Of a DNA stretch of 64,000 nucleotides, positions 32,864 through 43,714 are shown in pieces. The notes below the pieces were generated by a model. It saw nothing but the letters and a program-made list of their open reading frames with translations. It had not been told where the DNA came from and did not search any database. Each line of letters starts with the position of its first letter. Position 1 is the first letter of the stretch. This DNA is from Aeromicrobium erythreum (GTDB taxonomy: Bacteria > Actinomycetota > Actinomycetes > Propionibacteriales > Nocardioidaceae). The DNA lies in contig NZ_CP011502.1 of NCBI RefSeq assembly GCF_001509405.1, positions 1,798,001 through 1,862,000 on the forward strand, read 5' to 3'. A program made the position numbers and the translations under genes.

Positions 32864-33325
32864 GTGCGCGAGCTCGACGTCCTCGGCGTACGGGTCGAGA
32901 TGCCCACCAAGCAGCCGCTCGTGCTCCTGCGCGAGAGCGAGGGTGCGCGCTACCTGCCCATCTGGATCGGTGCGGTCGAGGCCTCGGCCATCGCCTTCGC
33001 CCAGCAGGACGAGGCGACCCCGCGTCCCCTCACGCACGTCCTCATGCAGCGCGTCGTCGAGGCGCTCGGCGACGAGCTCACCGAGATCCACATCGTCGAC
33101 GTGGACGACGGCGTGTTCTTCGCCACCTTGGTCTTCGCCTCGGGCGCGACGGTCGACGCCCGTCCGTCCGACGCCATCGCGCTCGCGCTGCGCTGCGGGG
33201 CCCGCATCCTGTGCACGGAGGACGTGCTCGACGAGGCCGGCATCGCCTCGACGCGCGAGGAGGACGAGCAGGTGGAGCGGTTCCGCACGTTCCTCGACCA
33301 CGTGGAGCCCGAGGACTTCGCCTGA
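32864..33325 (+). CDS. DUF151 bifunctional nuclease-domain protein
   Basis: Predicted 153 aa, GTG start 3 nt after the merR stop. The BFN domain is complete: LPIWIGAVEASAIAFAQQ, RPLTHVLMQRVVEALG and VDARPSDAIALALRC. Family members have reported RNase/DNase activity or serve as small regulators; in this block it is the Rv1829 counterpart. Acidic C-terminus (REEDEQVERF...EPEDFA). Precise role not known. Confidence 0.88.
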   Translation: MRELDVLGVRVEMPTKQPLVLLRESEGARYLPIWIGAVEASAIAFAQQDEATPRPLTHVLMQRVVEALGDELTEIHIVDVDDGVFFATLVFASGATVDARPSDAIALALRCGARILCTEDVLDEAGIASTREEDEQVERFRTFLDHVEPEDFA

Positions 33326-33500
33326 CCCAGTGGGTCGACGCCCGAACCCTCAACCCTCACGCAAGGGTTGCGACACGCCGTCGCAGTGATTGACCGGAGT
33401 CCGCGCCGGGCCTACCGTGAGAGCACTGCCGCACGCGAACACCGTTGTAGTTTCGCCGAGGTGGTCTTCCCCCTCACCCTTGTCTGGAAGGCGAGACCCG
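33326..33500 (+). promoter_or_regulatory. Promoter region of the second merR gene
   Basis: CAACCCT (33351-33357) and AGGGTTG (33364-33370) form an inverted repeat with a 6-nt spacer, an operator or terminator candidate. TTGACC (33390-33395), a 17-nt spacer and TACCGT (33413-33418) form a near-consensus primary-sigma promoter. The leader to the ATG at 33501 is about 75 nt. A MerR dimer binding the repeat just upstream of this promoter would fit self-regulation. Confidence 0.7.
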
Positions 33501-34091
33501 ATGATCGAGCGACGCGACGACGACGCGACGGCCCTGGAGGCCGCCGAGGCCGCGGCGCAGGCCGGCGACCAAGGCCTGCTGTTCACCGACGACGTCGAGC
33601 CGCTCCCGCGCGACACGGGCTTTCGCGGTCCGACCGCCTGCAGCGCGGCCGGCATCACCTACCGCCAGCTCGACTACTGGGCCCGGACCAAGCTGGTCGA
33701 GCCGACCGTCCGTTCGGCGACGGGCTCGGGCACGCAGCGCCTGTACTCCTTCAAGGACATCCTGCTCCTCAAGATCATCAAGCGGCTCCTCGACGCCGGC
33801 GTCTCGCTGCAGCAGATCCGCACTGCGGTCGAGCACCTGCGCGAGCGCGGGACCGACGACCTCACCCAGGTGACGCTCATGAGCGACGGCGCCAGCGTCT
33901 ACGAGTGCCGCTCCGCCGACGAGGTCATCGACCTCCTCCAGGGCGGACAGGGCGTCTTCGGCATCGCCATCGGTGGTGTCTGGAAGGAGATCGAGGGGTC
34001 GCTGCACGAGCTGCCGAGCGAGCGCTCGGTCGCTCCGGAGACCGCCGACGACGAGCTGTCGGCGCGTCGTCGTGCCCGTCTGACCAGCTGA
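33501..34091 (+). CDS. MerR-family regulator (Rv1830 family)
   Basis: Predicted 196 aa. I chose the ATG giving [20 protein letters not shown]; upstream in-frame sequence overlaps the promoter. The MerR helix-turn-helix is [20 protein letters not shown] with [25 protein letters not shown]. The C-terminus has [22 protein letters not shown]. Its M. tuberculosis counterpart influences cell division; the effector is unknown. Separated from gcvP by the glycine riboswitch. Confidence 0.9.
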   Translation: MIERRDDDATALEAAEAAAQAGDQGLLFTDDVEPLPRDTGFRGPTACSAAGITYRQLDYWARTKLVEPTVRSATGSGTQRLYSFKDILLLKIIKRLLDAGVSLQQIRTAVEHLRERGTDDLTQVTLMSDGASVYECRSADEVIDLLQGGQGVFGIAIGGVWKEIEGSLHELPSERSVAPETADDELSARRRARLTS

Positions 34092-34106
34092 CGGGCGCCA
34101 CGCTGG

Positions 34107-34250
34107 TACCGTAGGACCGCTGTCGACCACGCGTGGGAGAGATCGCCCAGGCGGCGCCGAAGGGGCAATTCCTCCCCGGAACCTCTCAGGCACCACGGAC
34201 CATGCGGACGAGGCCACCCTGGAGCGCACGTCACCGTGCGGACGTGACAG
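34107..34250 (+). ncRNA. Glycine riboswitch controlling gcvP
   Basis: The -10 box TACCGT (34107-34112) puts the transcript start near 34119. The aptamer core shows the conserved glycine-riboswitch words: GTGGGAGAGAT (34133), GCGCCGAAGGGGCAA (34154), AACCTCTCAGGCACC (34180) and, at the 3' side, CCCTGGAGCGC (34217). Downstream, CACGTC (34227-34232) can pair with GACGTG (34241-34246), while GTCAC (34230-34234) can pair instead with GTGAC (34244-34248), a possible expression platform. One clear aptamer is visible; a second tandem aptamer is not. It would switch on gcvP when glycine is high. Confidence 0.88.
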
Positions 34251-34290
34251 GAGGGGAGGGAAACCAGACCTCGATCCCTGGAGTCCCTGC

Positions 34291-37155
<2,865 letters not shown>

Positions 37156-37176
37156 GTCGTGGCTCGGCGCGCGGCC

Positions 37177-37512
37177 TCAGGCCGTGTCGCCGGGCAGCGG
37201 CGCGTCGTCGACCTGGATGTCGAACCGGACCCGCTCTCCGGTCACGGACGTGACCGTCAGGGTCAGGCCGAAGCGGGTGTCCTCGTCGACGAGCGTGCAC
37301 CGCATCGTGCGGTCGACCTCGCCGACGAGCCGTCCGGGGCAGTCGATCCGGTCGGGCGCACGGCCGTACTTCTCGCGCAGGCTGTCCATCACCTGCTGCT
37401 CGACCTGCCGCTCCGGCATGCTGCCGACGCGGCCTGCGCTCACGTCGACGCTGCAGGCCGCAGCGAGGAGGAGACCGACCGACACGAGCACGGCTGTCGC
37501 GCGACGTCGCAT
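37177..37512 (-). CDS. DUF4333-type lipoprotein
   Basis: Predicted 111 aa from the ATG preceded by GGAGGAG (6 nt). A basic N-terminus and hydrophobic stretch lead to a lipobox LLAAACS at about residues 15-21, so the cysteine is likely lipidated. The mature part has PERQVEQQVMDSLREKYG and DRIDCPGRLVGEVDRTMRC, with the paired cysteines and fold of the DUF4333 family. Function unknown. Convergent with gcvP. Confidence 0.82.
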   Translation of the reverse strand: MRRRATAVLVSVGLLLAAACSVDVSAGRVGSMPERQVEQQVMDSLREKYGRAPDRIDCPGRLVGEVDRTMRCTLVDEDTRFGLTLTVTSVTGERVRFDIQVDDAPLPGDTA

Positions 37513-37628
37513 GACGCTCCTCCAGGATCGGGTGCGGCCCCACGATACCCACGCCACACGCGGGAGGGCGTGACCTGCACCCAGGACCTGGACTAGTGTC
37601 TGACATGTCGTCCAGAGGGGGTGGGCTC

Positions 37629-38012
37629 ATGTCCTTCGAGGTGGTTCCGACCGAGCTGCGCGCAGCGGCCGAGACGCTGCGCACCGAGGTCGACCCGTTC
37701 GCCGGGTTCACGGTGCTGCAGGTCTGCTACGCCGACACCGCGCTCGGCCACGTCGAGCTCGACACCTGGATGACGACGATCGCCGGACAGGTCGACGACG
37801 CCGCCGCGCAGCTGCGTGAGGCCATGGTCGGCATCGCGGGCGCCCTCGACTACGTCGCCTCGCGCTACGAGAGCACCGACGACCAGGTCGCGCAGTGCTT
37901 CGCGCAGGACCCGATCACGGCGCTGGGCCTGCCCGAGGGCTTCGACCCCGGGCCGCCACGGATCGGCCCGGCGGTGCCGCTCCAGGGCTCTGGCACGGGA
38001 GGACAGCCGTGA
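37629..38012 (+). CDS. EspC-like type VII secretion substrate (small helical partner)
   Basis: Predicted 127 aa. Helical hairpin sequence (PTELRAAAETLRTEV, TIAGQVDDAAAQLREAM) ending in SRYESTDDQV, a match to the YxxxD/E secretion motif. That is the layout of small ESX substrates such as EspC. Start choice: the ATG at 37629 follows a G-rich Shine-Dalgarno; an in-frame ATG at 37605 lies 5 nt after TAGTGT and would be leaderless, adding 8 residues. Overlaps the next gene by GTGA. No secretion machinery is in the window. Confidence 0.72.
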   Translation: MSFEVVPTELRAAAETLRTEVDPFAGFTVLQVCYADTALGHVELDTWMTTIAGQVDDAAAQLREAMVGIAGALDYVASRYESTDDQVAQCFAQDPITALGLPEGFDPGPPRIGPAVPLQGSGTGGQP

Positions 38013-39289
38013 CGCTCGTCGCCGGCGCGTCCCTCGGCAGCACCGACGACCCCACGGCGCTCGTCGTCGGCAGCGTCGAGACCGTCGAGAGCATCGCCAC
38101 CCGGTTCTCCGACACCGCGAGCGACGTCGACGCCCGCCGCACCGCGCTGTCGCGGGTGCGTGCCGCGTCGTGGACCGGTGTCGCGGCCGATGCCTGGGAG
38201 ACGCGGATGGACGAGGAGCTGACCCGCTTCACCCGGCTCGTGGAGGTCCTCGAGACCGCCGCGACGGCGTTCACCGGGTACGCCGGCGCCCTGCGGACCG
38301 CGCAGGACCGCGCCCGGGAGGCGATCGAGACCTGGGACCGCGGGGAGCAGGCCACCGAGACCGCGACCCAGGCGTTCAACCGCGACGTCGACGCCTACAA
38401 CGAGGCGATCCGCAGCGGTGGCCCCCTCCCGCCGCACCCGGGCACGTTCGTCGACCCCGGCCAGGACCTGCGCGACGAGGCCGAGGAGATCCTCTCCGAC
38501 GCGCGCGACACCCTCGACTCGGCGGGCACCGACGCCGTGCGGTCGCTCGGCGGACTGCCGGGCTCGCGGACCGAGGGCAGCAGCAGCTGGTTCGGCGCCG
38601 AGGGCGAGGTGTCCGGCCCGACCTTCACCTGGGACGCCTTCTCCCAGGCGTTCGGCGACCGTCGCACCGGTGACTACCGCGACGGCGAGCACAGCGACGC
38701 GGGGCTCAGCTTCGGCAGTGCCAGCGGTGACGCCTGGGTCTACCGCGCGCAGGGCGGCTGGGAGGACTACATCGCCGGGGGCCGTGCCACCGCCGACGGC
38801 GAGTTCCGGTTCCTCACCGCCGACGGTTCCGCCGGCGGCAGCCTGACCCCCGAGGGGCTCCGGCTCAACGCCGACGGCACGCTGACGCTGGTCGGCGCGT
38901 CCGGGGAGTTCGAGCACGCCTGGGAGTACGGCCACTACGGCGCGTCCGCCGAGGGGTCCGTCGAGGCGTCGGCCGAGGGGCACGCCGACGTCGGTGCGAC
39001 CGGGGTCCACGTGGGCGGCGAGGTGTTCGCCGGCGCGCGCATCGCCGGCGACCTGGAGGGCGGGCTCTTCGGCATCACGGCCCGCGGCACGGCCGAGGGC
39101 TGGGCGGGCGCGGGCGCCGGTGCCGACGGCGTGCTCGGCTACGATGACGGCGTCTTCCGGCTGAGCGGGTCCGGGGGAGCGGCCTGGGGCCTGGGCGGCA
39201 AGCTCGGGCTCGACCTCGAGGTCGACGTGCCGGAGCTCGTGGAGTCGCTCGACAGCGGTGTCACCGCGCTGACGGAGCTGTTCCCATGA
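38009..39289 (+). CDS. WXG-type T7SS effector-like protein with glycine/glutamate-rich C-terminus
   Basis: Predicted 426 aa. The N-terminal 150 residues are helical with a WxG-type turn (SWTGVAADAWETR, about residue 52) and a second helix ending in DRAREAIETWD, as in T7SS-secreted polymorphic toxins. After a linker (GPLPPHPGTFVDPGQDL) comes a long Gly/Ala/Glu-rich beta region (ASAEGSVEASAEGHADVG; GWAGAGAGADGVLGYDDG; GLGGKLGLDLEVDVPE). In toxin relatives a toxin domain usually follows such a region, but here the protein stops at LTELFP. Either the toxin is missing or the repeat region itself is functional. Confidence 0.7.
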   Translation: MTLVAGASLGSTDDPTALVVGSVETVESIATRFSDTASDVDARRTALSRVRAASWTGVAADAWETRMDEELTRFTRLVEVLETAATAFTGYAGALRTAQDRAREAIETWDRGEQATETATQAFNRDVDAYNEAIRSGGPLPPHPGTFVDPGQDLRDEAEEILSDARDTLDSAGTDAVRSLGGLPGSRTEGSSSWFGAEGEVSGPTFTWDAFSQAFGDRRTGDYRDGEHSDAGLSFGSASGDAWVYRAQGGWEDYIAGGRATADGEFRFLTADGSAGGSLTPEGLRLNADGTLTLVGASGEFEHAWEYGHYGASAEGSVEASAEGHADVGATGVHVGGEVFAGARIAGDLEGGLFGITARGTAEGWAGAGAGADGVLGYDDGVFRLSGSGGAAWGLGGKLGLDLEVDVPELVESLDSGVTALTELFP

Positions 39290-39335
39290 CGACCTGCGTG
39301 ACCACCCCCGTGACCGCTCGAGGAGAGGACCGGCC

Positions 39336-39821
39336 GTGGCCCAGCTGCCCATCGACCTGACGTTGAGGCTGCCCGACCCCGGGTGGCTCGTGGCCGACCC
39401 CGCCGAGCTCGGCCTCCCCGGGGCGGCGTTCGCGGCGACCCGGCCCGAGCCCGGCGCCGTCTTCGCGCCCCTGCTGACCGTCTCGGGCGGGCTGCGCGAC
39501 GCCACCGAGGACGTGGCCGTGGTGGCCGAGGAGTCCCTGGCCGTGTTCGCCGAGCAGGTCGCGGACGCCGAGGTCGTCGACCGCGTGATGTCGGGGACGC
39601 CGACCGCGCCCGGGGTCTCCCAGGTGCTCGCCGGCCGGGCGCCGCTGCAGGGTCGCCAGCGTGAGGTTCGCCAGGCGCAGGTCGTGGCGACGGCCCCCAC
39701 GCGGGACGGCGACCGTCGCGCGGTGGTCGTCTTCACGCTCACCTGTCTCGCAGAGCAGCTCGGCACCCTCGGCCCGCAGCTGCAGACGTTCGTGGCCTCG
39801 GCGCGTCCCGAGGGCGCCTGA
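39336..39821 (+). CDS. Companion of the T7SS effector, possible LpqN/DUF1795-like fold
   Basis: Predicted 161 aa, GTG start with AGGAGAGG upstream. No signal peptide. An alpha/beta pattern (LRLPDPGWLV, FAPLLTVSGGL, VVVFTLTCLAEQLGTLGPQLQTFVASARP in parts) resembles LpqN/PsbP-like (DUF1795) folds, some of which act as effector chaperones. It is third in the gene run and could be chaperone or immunity protein. The fold assignment is tentative. Confidence 0.55.
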   Translation: MAQLPIDLTLRLPDPGWLVADPAELGLPGAAFAATRPEPGAVFAPLLTVSGGLRDATEDVAVVAEESLAVFAEQVADAEVVDRVMSGTPTAPGVSQVLAGRAPLQGRQREVRQAQVVATAPTRDGDRRAVVVFTLTCLAEQLGTLGPQLQTFVASARPEGA

Positions 39822-39839
39822 GCGGTCGCGGCCCGCGCG

Positions 39840-40376
39840 TCAGCCGGGCGGAAGCACGCCGGTCAGCCAGAGCACCAGGACCACCAGGCCGCCGACGAGG
39901 AGTCCGCCGACCGCGATGCCGGCGAAGACCAGACCGACCAGCTCGGCACCGCCACGCACGACGCGCAGGCCGACCTGCTGGGCCGCGAGGGTGACGAGCT
40001 CGCGTCCCTCCTGGGGGGCGAAACGCAGGTCGGCGACCTTGACCGGCATCCCGTGCTCGTCGAGCCCCCAGACCTTCTCGACCCCGAGTGCGATCGTGCG
40101 TCCCCGCTGGACCGACGCGGAGCCGGCCAGTGCCGGCGCACCCGCGACCCAGTCGACGCGGCGCACGACGTCGGTGACGGCGACACCGTCGCCCCGGGGG
40201 CGCACCTCGTGGATCACCGTCCGCTCGATGCCAGCCGCCCCGAGGACCGTCCGCCAGCGACGGTCGGCGAGGTCGAGGCGCAGGTCGAAGCCGTCGTCGA
40301 CGACGTCCACGACGTACGGCGTGTCCTCCACCGCGTCGCGGACGGCCTGCAGGAGGAGGTCCATGGCGGGGGTCAT
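39840..40376 (-). CDS. Tail-anchored hypothetical protein
   Basis: Predicted 178 aa. A soluble N-terminal domain of about 140 aa (RDAVEDTPYVVDVVDDGFDLRLDLADRRW in part; TVIHEVRPRGDGVAVTDVVRRVDW) precedes one C-terminal helix (LVFAGIAVGGLLVGGLVVLVL) and a short end. Not assigned to a family. It faces the T7SS-like genes convergently (18-bp gap), so it may belong to them. It has an unusual upstream mini-ORF, see 40373-40406. Confidence 0.7.
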   Translation of the reverse strand: MTPAMDLLLQAVRDAVEDTPYVVDVVDDGFDLRLDLADRRWRTVLGAAGIERTVIHEVRPRGDGVAVTDVVRRVDWVAGAPALAGSASVQRGRTIALGVEKVWGLDEHGMPVKVADLRFAPQEGRELVTLAAQQVGLRVVRGGAELVGLVFAGIAVGGLLVGGLVVLVLWLTGVLPPG

Positions 40377-40406
40377 GCGCGGCTCCGGCTCATGGGGCCG
40401 ATCCTA
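40373..40406 (-). promoter_or_regulatory. Leaderless six-codon mini-ORF ending on the start codon at 40376
   Basis: On the minus strand TAGGAT (40406-40401) lies 7 nt before an ATG at 40393. That ATG starts MSRSRA followed by TGA at 40375-40373, which overlaps the ATG of the hypothetical gene at 40376 (ATGA). A leaderless mini-ORF would thus be coupled to the main gene. Alternatively the mini-ORF is fortuitous; the main start has no good Shine-Dalgarno. Confidence 0.45.
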
Positions 40407-41180
40407 GGACGCGGCGCGCACCGAGGCGGTCTGCCACCACGAGACGACCCGGTCCACGACCACGCCCGGGTGCTTGACCCAGCGGACGTGGTCGGTGCTC
40501 CCGCCGTCGGGGACGGCGTCGCGCGTGTAGACCCAGCGGGTCACGGACGCGGGGTCCAGGAACTGCTCGAGGAAGCGCTTGTTGGCGGCGGAGACGGCGT
40601 ACGCGTCGCCCTGCAGGTGCACGACGAGCGTCGGAGCGGTGACCGGGCCGCTCACGTCGAAGGGCGGGCGACCGGTGCGGACGAAACGTGCCCACTCCCG
40701 CATGAGCGTGCGGGCACCCGGCGCACCGAAGGCGGGCTTCGGCAGGTGGCCGAGGCCCTGCGTCAGCAGCGGGATCGTCGAGGCGAAGGCCAGCATGGGC
40801 AGACCGCCGTAGGGGTAGAAGCGGTGGTGGGGGGTGGAGGCTCCCACCATCACGAGCCCGTCGGCGTGCACCGCGGTGTCGTCCCGCTGCTGGAGCCCGA
40901 CCGCCAGCTGTGCGCCGAGGCTGTGGCCGAGCACCAGCACCGGACGCCCCGGCTCGGCGCTGCGCGCGGACCGGACGGCGTCGGCGAGGTCGTCGATCTC
41001 GTCGGCGTAGGACCAGTCGCTCGCGCGCGAGGCCGTCGGGCCGTCGGGCTCGAACCCGCGCCGGCCCAGTGCCTGCGCCGACCAGCCGACGTCCTCGAAC
41101 GCCGCGACGAGCGGACGGTAGAAGCGCGACGGCACCGCCATGGCGGGGGACACGAGCACGTGCGGGTTCACGTCGACCAT
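40404..41180 (-). CDS. Alpha/beta hydrolase (serine hydrolase)
   Basis: Predicted 258 aa. The nucleophile elbow is VLGHSLGAQLAVG (about residue 87), with a later acid (HLQGDAY) and a histidine likely in DGGSTDHVRWVKHPG. The start could also be the GTG four codons in. It resembles uncharacterised acylglycerol-lipase or thioesterase-like proteins. Substrate unknown. Confidence 0.8.
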   Translation of the reverse strand: MVDVNPHVLVSPAMAVPSRFYRPLVAAFEDVGWSAQALGRRGFEPDGPTASRASDWSYADEIDDLADAVRSARSAEPGRPVLVLGHSLGAQLAVGLQQRDDTAVHADGLVMVGASTPHHRFYPYGGLPMLAFASTIPLLTQGLGHLPKPAFGAPGARTLMREWARFVRTGRPPFDVSGPVTAPTLVVHLQGDAYAVSAANKRFLEQFLDPASVTRWVYTRDAVPDGGSTDHVRWVKHPGVVVDRVVSWWQTASVRAAS

Positions 41181-41214
41181 GGTCCCGTAGAGGTGTCGCG
41201 GCGCGGCGGAGGGG

Positions 41215-41919
41215 TCAGGCCGGCATCGCGGCGACCGGGTCGGTCGTCGGGGCCGGCGAGCCGCCGTCGGGCTCGACCGTCACCGCGAAGGCGTCGCTGC
41301 CCGCGATGTCCTGCGCGTAGATCATGCCGGCACCGTTGCCGAGCACGCCGAGGGAGCGCGGCACGCCGTCGTGCATCGCCCACACCTGGTAGACGTGGCC
41401 GTCGTCGAGCGGCTTGAGGTCGGAGCCCATCACGACGGCGGCGTCGTGCGAGGGCGAGGCGACGACGCGCATCGTGCCGCCCGTGCGGACCTTCCCGTCG
41501 AGCATGGTGGCGTCGCCCGCGACCATCACCGCGCTGATCCGCGCGCTGTCGGCCTGCAGGCTGTCGGCACGCTGGTGCTCGGAGACGTAGCCGCCGATCG
41601 CACCGGCCGCCACGAGGACGGAGGCGGCGACCAGCAGGCGCGGGCCGGCACGGCGGATCCGGCCATGCTGCGCCAGCGTCGTGACGACCGGACGCTCCTG
41701 CGCGGTCGCGCTGACCTCGGCCAGCAGACGCGCACGCAGCGCCGGCGGAGGCGTGTCGGCCTCGGCCTCGGCGAGGCGCAGTGCCGTGAGGTGGAAGCCG
41801 CGCAGCTCCTGGCGGCACTCCGCGCACTGATCGAGGTGGCCCTCGAACCGGGCCCGCTCGTGCGGGTCGAGCGCGTCGAGCGCGTAGGGCGCGGCGAGGG
41901 TGTGCAGATCGTGCGTCAT
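41215..41919 (-). CDS. rskA: Anti-sigma-K factor RskA
   Basis: Predicted 234 aa. A zinc-binding anti-sigma motif (HLDQCAECRQEL, H-x3-C-x2-C, about residues 28-35) binds the sigma factor inside the cell. A helix (LLVAASVLVAAGAIGGYVS, about 93-111) crosses the membrane, and the RskA extracytoplasmic domain follows (VASPSHDAAVVMGSDLKPLDDGHVYQVWAM in part). Regulated intramembrane proteolysis typically releases sigma. Overlaps the sigma gene by 4 bp. Confidence 0.93.
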   Translation of the reverse strand: MTHDLHTLAAPYALDALDPHERARFEGHLDQCAECRQELRGFHLTALRLAEAEADTPPPALRARLLAEVSATAQERPVVTTLAQHGRIRRAGPRLLVAASVLVAAGAIGGYVSEHQRADSLQADSARISAVMVAGDATMLDGKVRTGGTMRVVASPSHDAAVVMGSDLKPLDDGHVYQVWAMHDGVPRSLGVLGNGAGMIYAQDIAGSDAFAVTVEPDGGSPAPTTDPVAAMPA

Positions 41920-42512
41920 GAGACCTCCACTCCCATGCAGTCACGCAGACGGACGAGTCCGTCGCGCATGCGCGTCTTGACGGTGGCGGGGTTGGCGCCG
42001 AGCACCTGCGCGACCTCGGCGTAGGTGTATCCCTGGTAGTAGGCGAGGTTGACGGCCTCGCGCTGCAGCTCGGTCAGGCCCTCGAGGCAGCGGCGTACCT
42101 GCTCGTGCTCGAGGCGGATGGTCACGGTCTCCAGCACCTGGTCGTGGTCGACGCCGGGCGACCAGTCGTAGCTGTTCTCCCGGTTCGTGGCCGCCTGGTC
42201 GTGACGGACCGCATCGACGGCGCGACGGTGGGCGAGCGTGAGCACCCAGCTCTTGGCGGTGCCGCGTGCCGGGTCGAACCGCGCCGCGGTCTGCCAGACC
42301 TGGAGGAACACCTCCTGGGCGACCTCCTCGGCCCGGGCGGGGTCGCGGATGACGCGACGGGCCATGCCGAACACGGTCGCACCGAGGACGTCGTAGAGTG
42401 CCGCGAACGCGGCCTCGTCGCCTCGAGCGACACGGACGAGCAGGTCGTCGGGGTCGACCGCCTGAGCGGTCTCCGGAACCGCGGCCAGGCGATCGGCTGC
42501 TGACTGGCTCAT
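41916..42512 (-). CDS. sigK: ECF sigma factor SigK
   Basis: Predicted 198 aa, started at the ATG with GGAAGGAG about 6 nt upstream; a longer frame adds 12 residues without an RBS. Region 2 is FGMARRVIRDPARAEEVAQEVFLQVW with KSWVLTLAHRRAVDAVR, region 4 is LTELQREAVNLAYYQGYTYAEVAQVL (both quoted in part). Pairing with RskA defines the SigK group. TAGGAT on the minus strand at 42606-42601 may be its promoter -10. The inducing signal is unknown. Confidence 0.93.
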   Translation of the reverse strand: MSQSAADRLAAVPETAQAVDPDDLLVRVARGDEAAFAALYDVLGATVFGMARRVIRDPARAEEVAQEVFLQVWQTAARFDPARGTAKSWVLTLAHRRAVDAVRHDQAATNRENSYDWSPGVDHDQVLETVTIRLEHEQVRRCLEGLTELQREAVNLAYYQGYTYAEVAQVLGANPATVKTRMRDGLVRLRDCMGVEVS

Positions 42513-42663
42513 GCGCGACTCCTTCCCGAACAAGCTTCTACGGGCCATTCGCGGCTGCCTCCGGGGTGGATGGGTCGAGCGGGGAAGAGTTCTCGGTCAC
42601 ATCCTAGGGAGAGCCCCCCACGCTCCGGCTGCAGCCTCAGGACCCCTGTGTCACGGTGGTCTG

Positions 42664-43347
42664 ATGAGCGAGGAACCGCGCGAGCCGCGGCTGGACGCGA
42701 TCCACGTGCCGGACCGGCCACGAGCCGTGGTGCTCGTGCTGCACGGCGGTCAGCAGCGCAGCACCCAGCCGGTACGCAACCGCAACGCGAGCTGGTGGCG
42801 CATGCTGCTCGTCGCCAAGGCGCTGCGGCCGACCGCCCGCCGCGAGCACCTGGCGGTGCACCTGCTGCAGCACCGCGTACGGGGCTGGAACGACGACCAC
42901 GACCCGTCCCCGGTGCGCGACGCGCGGTGGGCGCTGGACCGGCTGCGCGAGCAGCACGGCGCCCTGCCGGTCGTGCTCGTGGGGCACTCGATGGGTGGCC
43001 GCACCGCGTGCCGCACGGCGGACGACCGCTCGGTCGTCGGCGTCGTCGGCCTGGCGCCGTGGCTGCCGGCCGGCGAGCCGCACCGCGCCCTCGCGGGCCG
43101 CGCGCTGCACGTGCTCCACGGACCGCAGGACCGGTGGACCTCCGCCGCCCTGAGCCGGACCTTCGTCGAGCGCTGCCGCCCGATCGCGACCGAGGCGACG
43201 TGGACGGCCCTGCCCGGCGCGGGGCACTACATGCTGCGCCAGGTGTCGACGTGGAACGGCTTCGTGGAAGACTCGACCCTGCGGATCCTGGGCGCCGACG
43301 CCCGGGACCCCCGCGACACCGACGAGCCGACCAGAGGACCAGCCTGA
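42664..43347 (+). CDS. Alpha/beta hydrolase (dienelactone-hydrolase-like)
   Basis: Predicted 227 aa. VLVLHGGQQRST opens the fold, LVGHSMGGRTACR is the nucleophile elbow (about residue 114), HGPQDRWTS carries the acid and PGAGHYMLR the catalytic histidine. All triad positions are present. Divergent from sigK with a 151-bp gap; could be under SigK control, but no promoter evidence decides that. Substrate unknown. Confidence 0.82.
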   Translation: MSEEPREPRLDAIHVPDRPRAVVLVLHGGQQRSTQPVRNRNASWWRMLLVAKALRPTARREHLAVHLLQHRVRGWNDDHDPSPVRDARWALDRLREQHGALPVVLVGHSMGGRTACRTADDRSVVGVVGLAPWLPAGEPHRALAGRALHVLHGPQDRWTSAALSRTFVERCRPIATEATWTALPGAGHYMLRQVSTWNGFVEDSTLRILGADARDPRDTDEPTRGPA

Positions 43348-43348
43348 C

Positions 43349-43714
43349 GTGACCGACACGATCGCCTACGGCGTCGCCCTGCTGGCGCTGCTGGTGGCCG
43401 TGTTCGCGGCGACGCACACCGTGCGGGACGCACCGTTCGGCAACCCGTTGTTCTATGCGGTGTCGGTCCTGGAGATCGTGCTGGTGGTGGCCATGGTCGG
43501 CGGCTTCGTGGCGCTCGCGCAGACCGACCGCGACGTGTCGGGCGGGCTGTACGTGTCGTACTGGCTGACGGTGGTGGTCCTCCCGCCGGCCGCCGTCCTG
43601 TGGGGAATCGCCGAGAAGAGCCGGTGGGGCACGGGGGTCGTCGTCGTCGCACTGCTCACCGTCGCCGCGCTGATGGTGCGGCTGCTGGGGATCTGGAAGG
43701 GCACCTATGTCTGA
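43349..43714 (+). CDS. Four-helix membrane protein, unknown
   Basis: Predicted 121 aa, GTG start directly after the hydrolase stop. Four hydrophobic helices (about residues 6-22, 34-55, 70-88, 95-115). HTVRDAPFGNPLFY is the only polar loop of note. It overlaps the next membrane gene by 8 bp, suggesting a two-protein membrane unit. No family recognised. Confidence 0.7.
   Translation: MTDTIAYGVALLALLVAVFAATHTVRDAPFGNPLFYAVSVLEIVLVVAMVGGFVALAQTDRDVSGGLYVSYWLTVVVLPPAAVLWGIAEKSRWGTGVVVVALLTVAALMVRLLGIWKGTYV

Noticed and set aside
34230..34290. Second glycine aptamer
   Set aside because: Lacks the GAGAG and CUCUCAGG words; only a simple hairpin and purine-rich leader are present.
38900..39289. 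C-terminal toxin domain of the T7SS-like effector
   Set aside because: The tail is Gly/Ala/Glu-rich beta sequence with no nuclease, NADase or deaminase motif.
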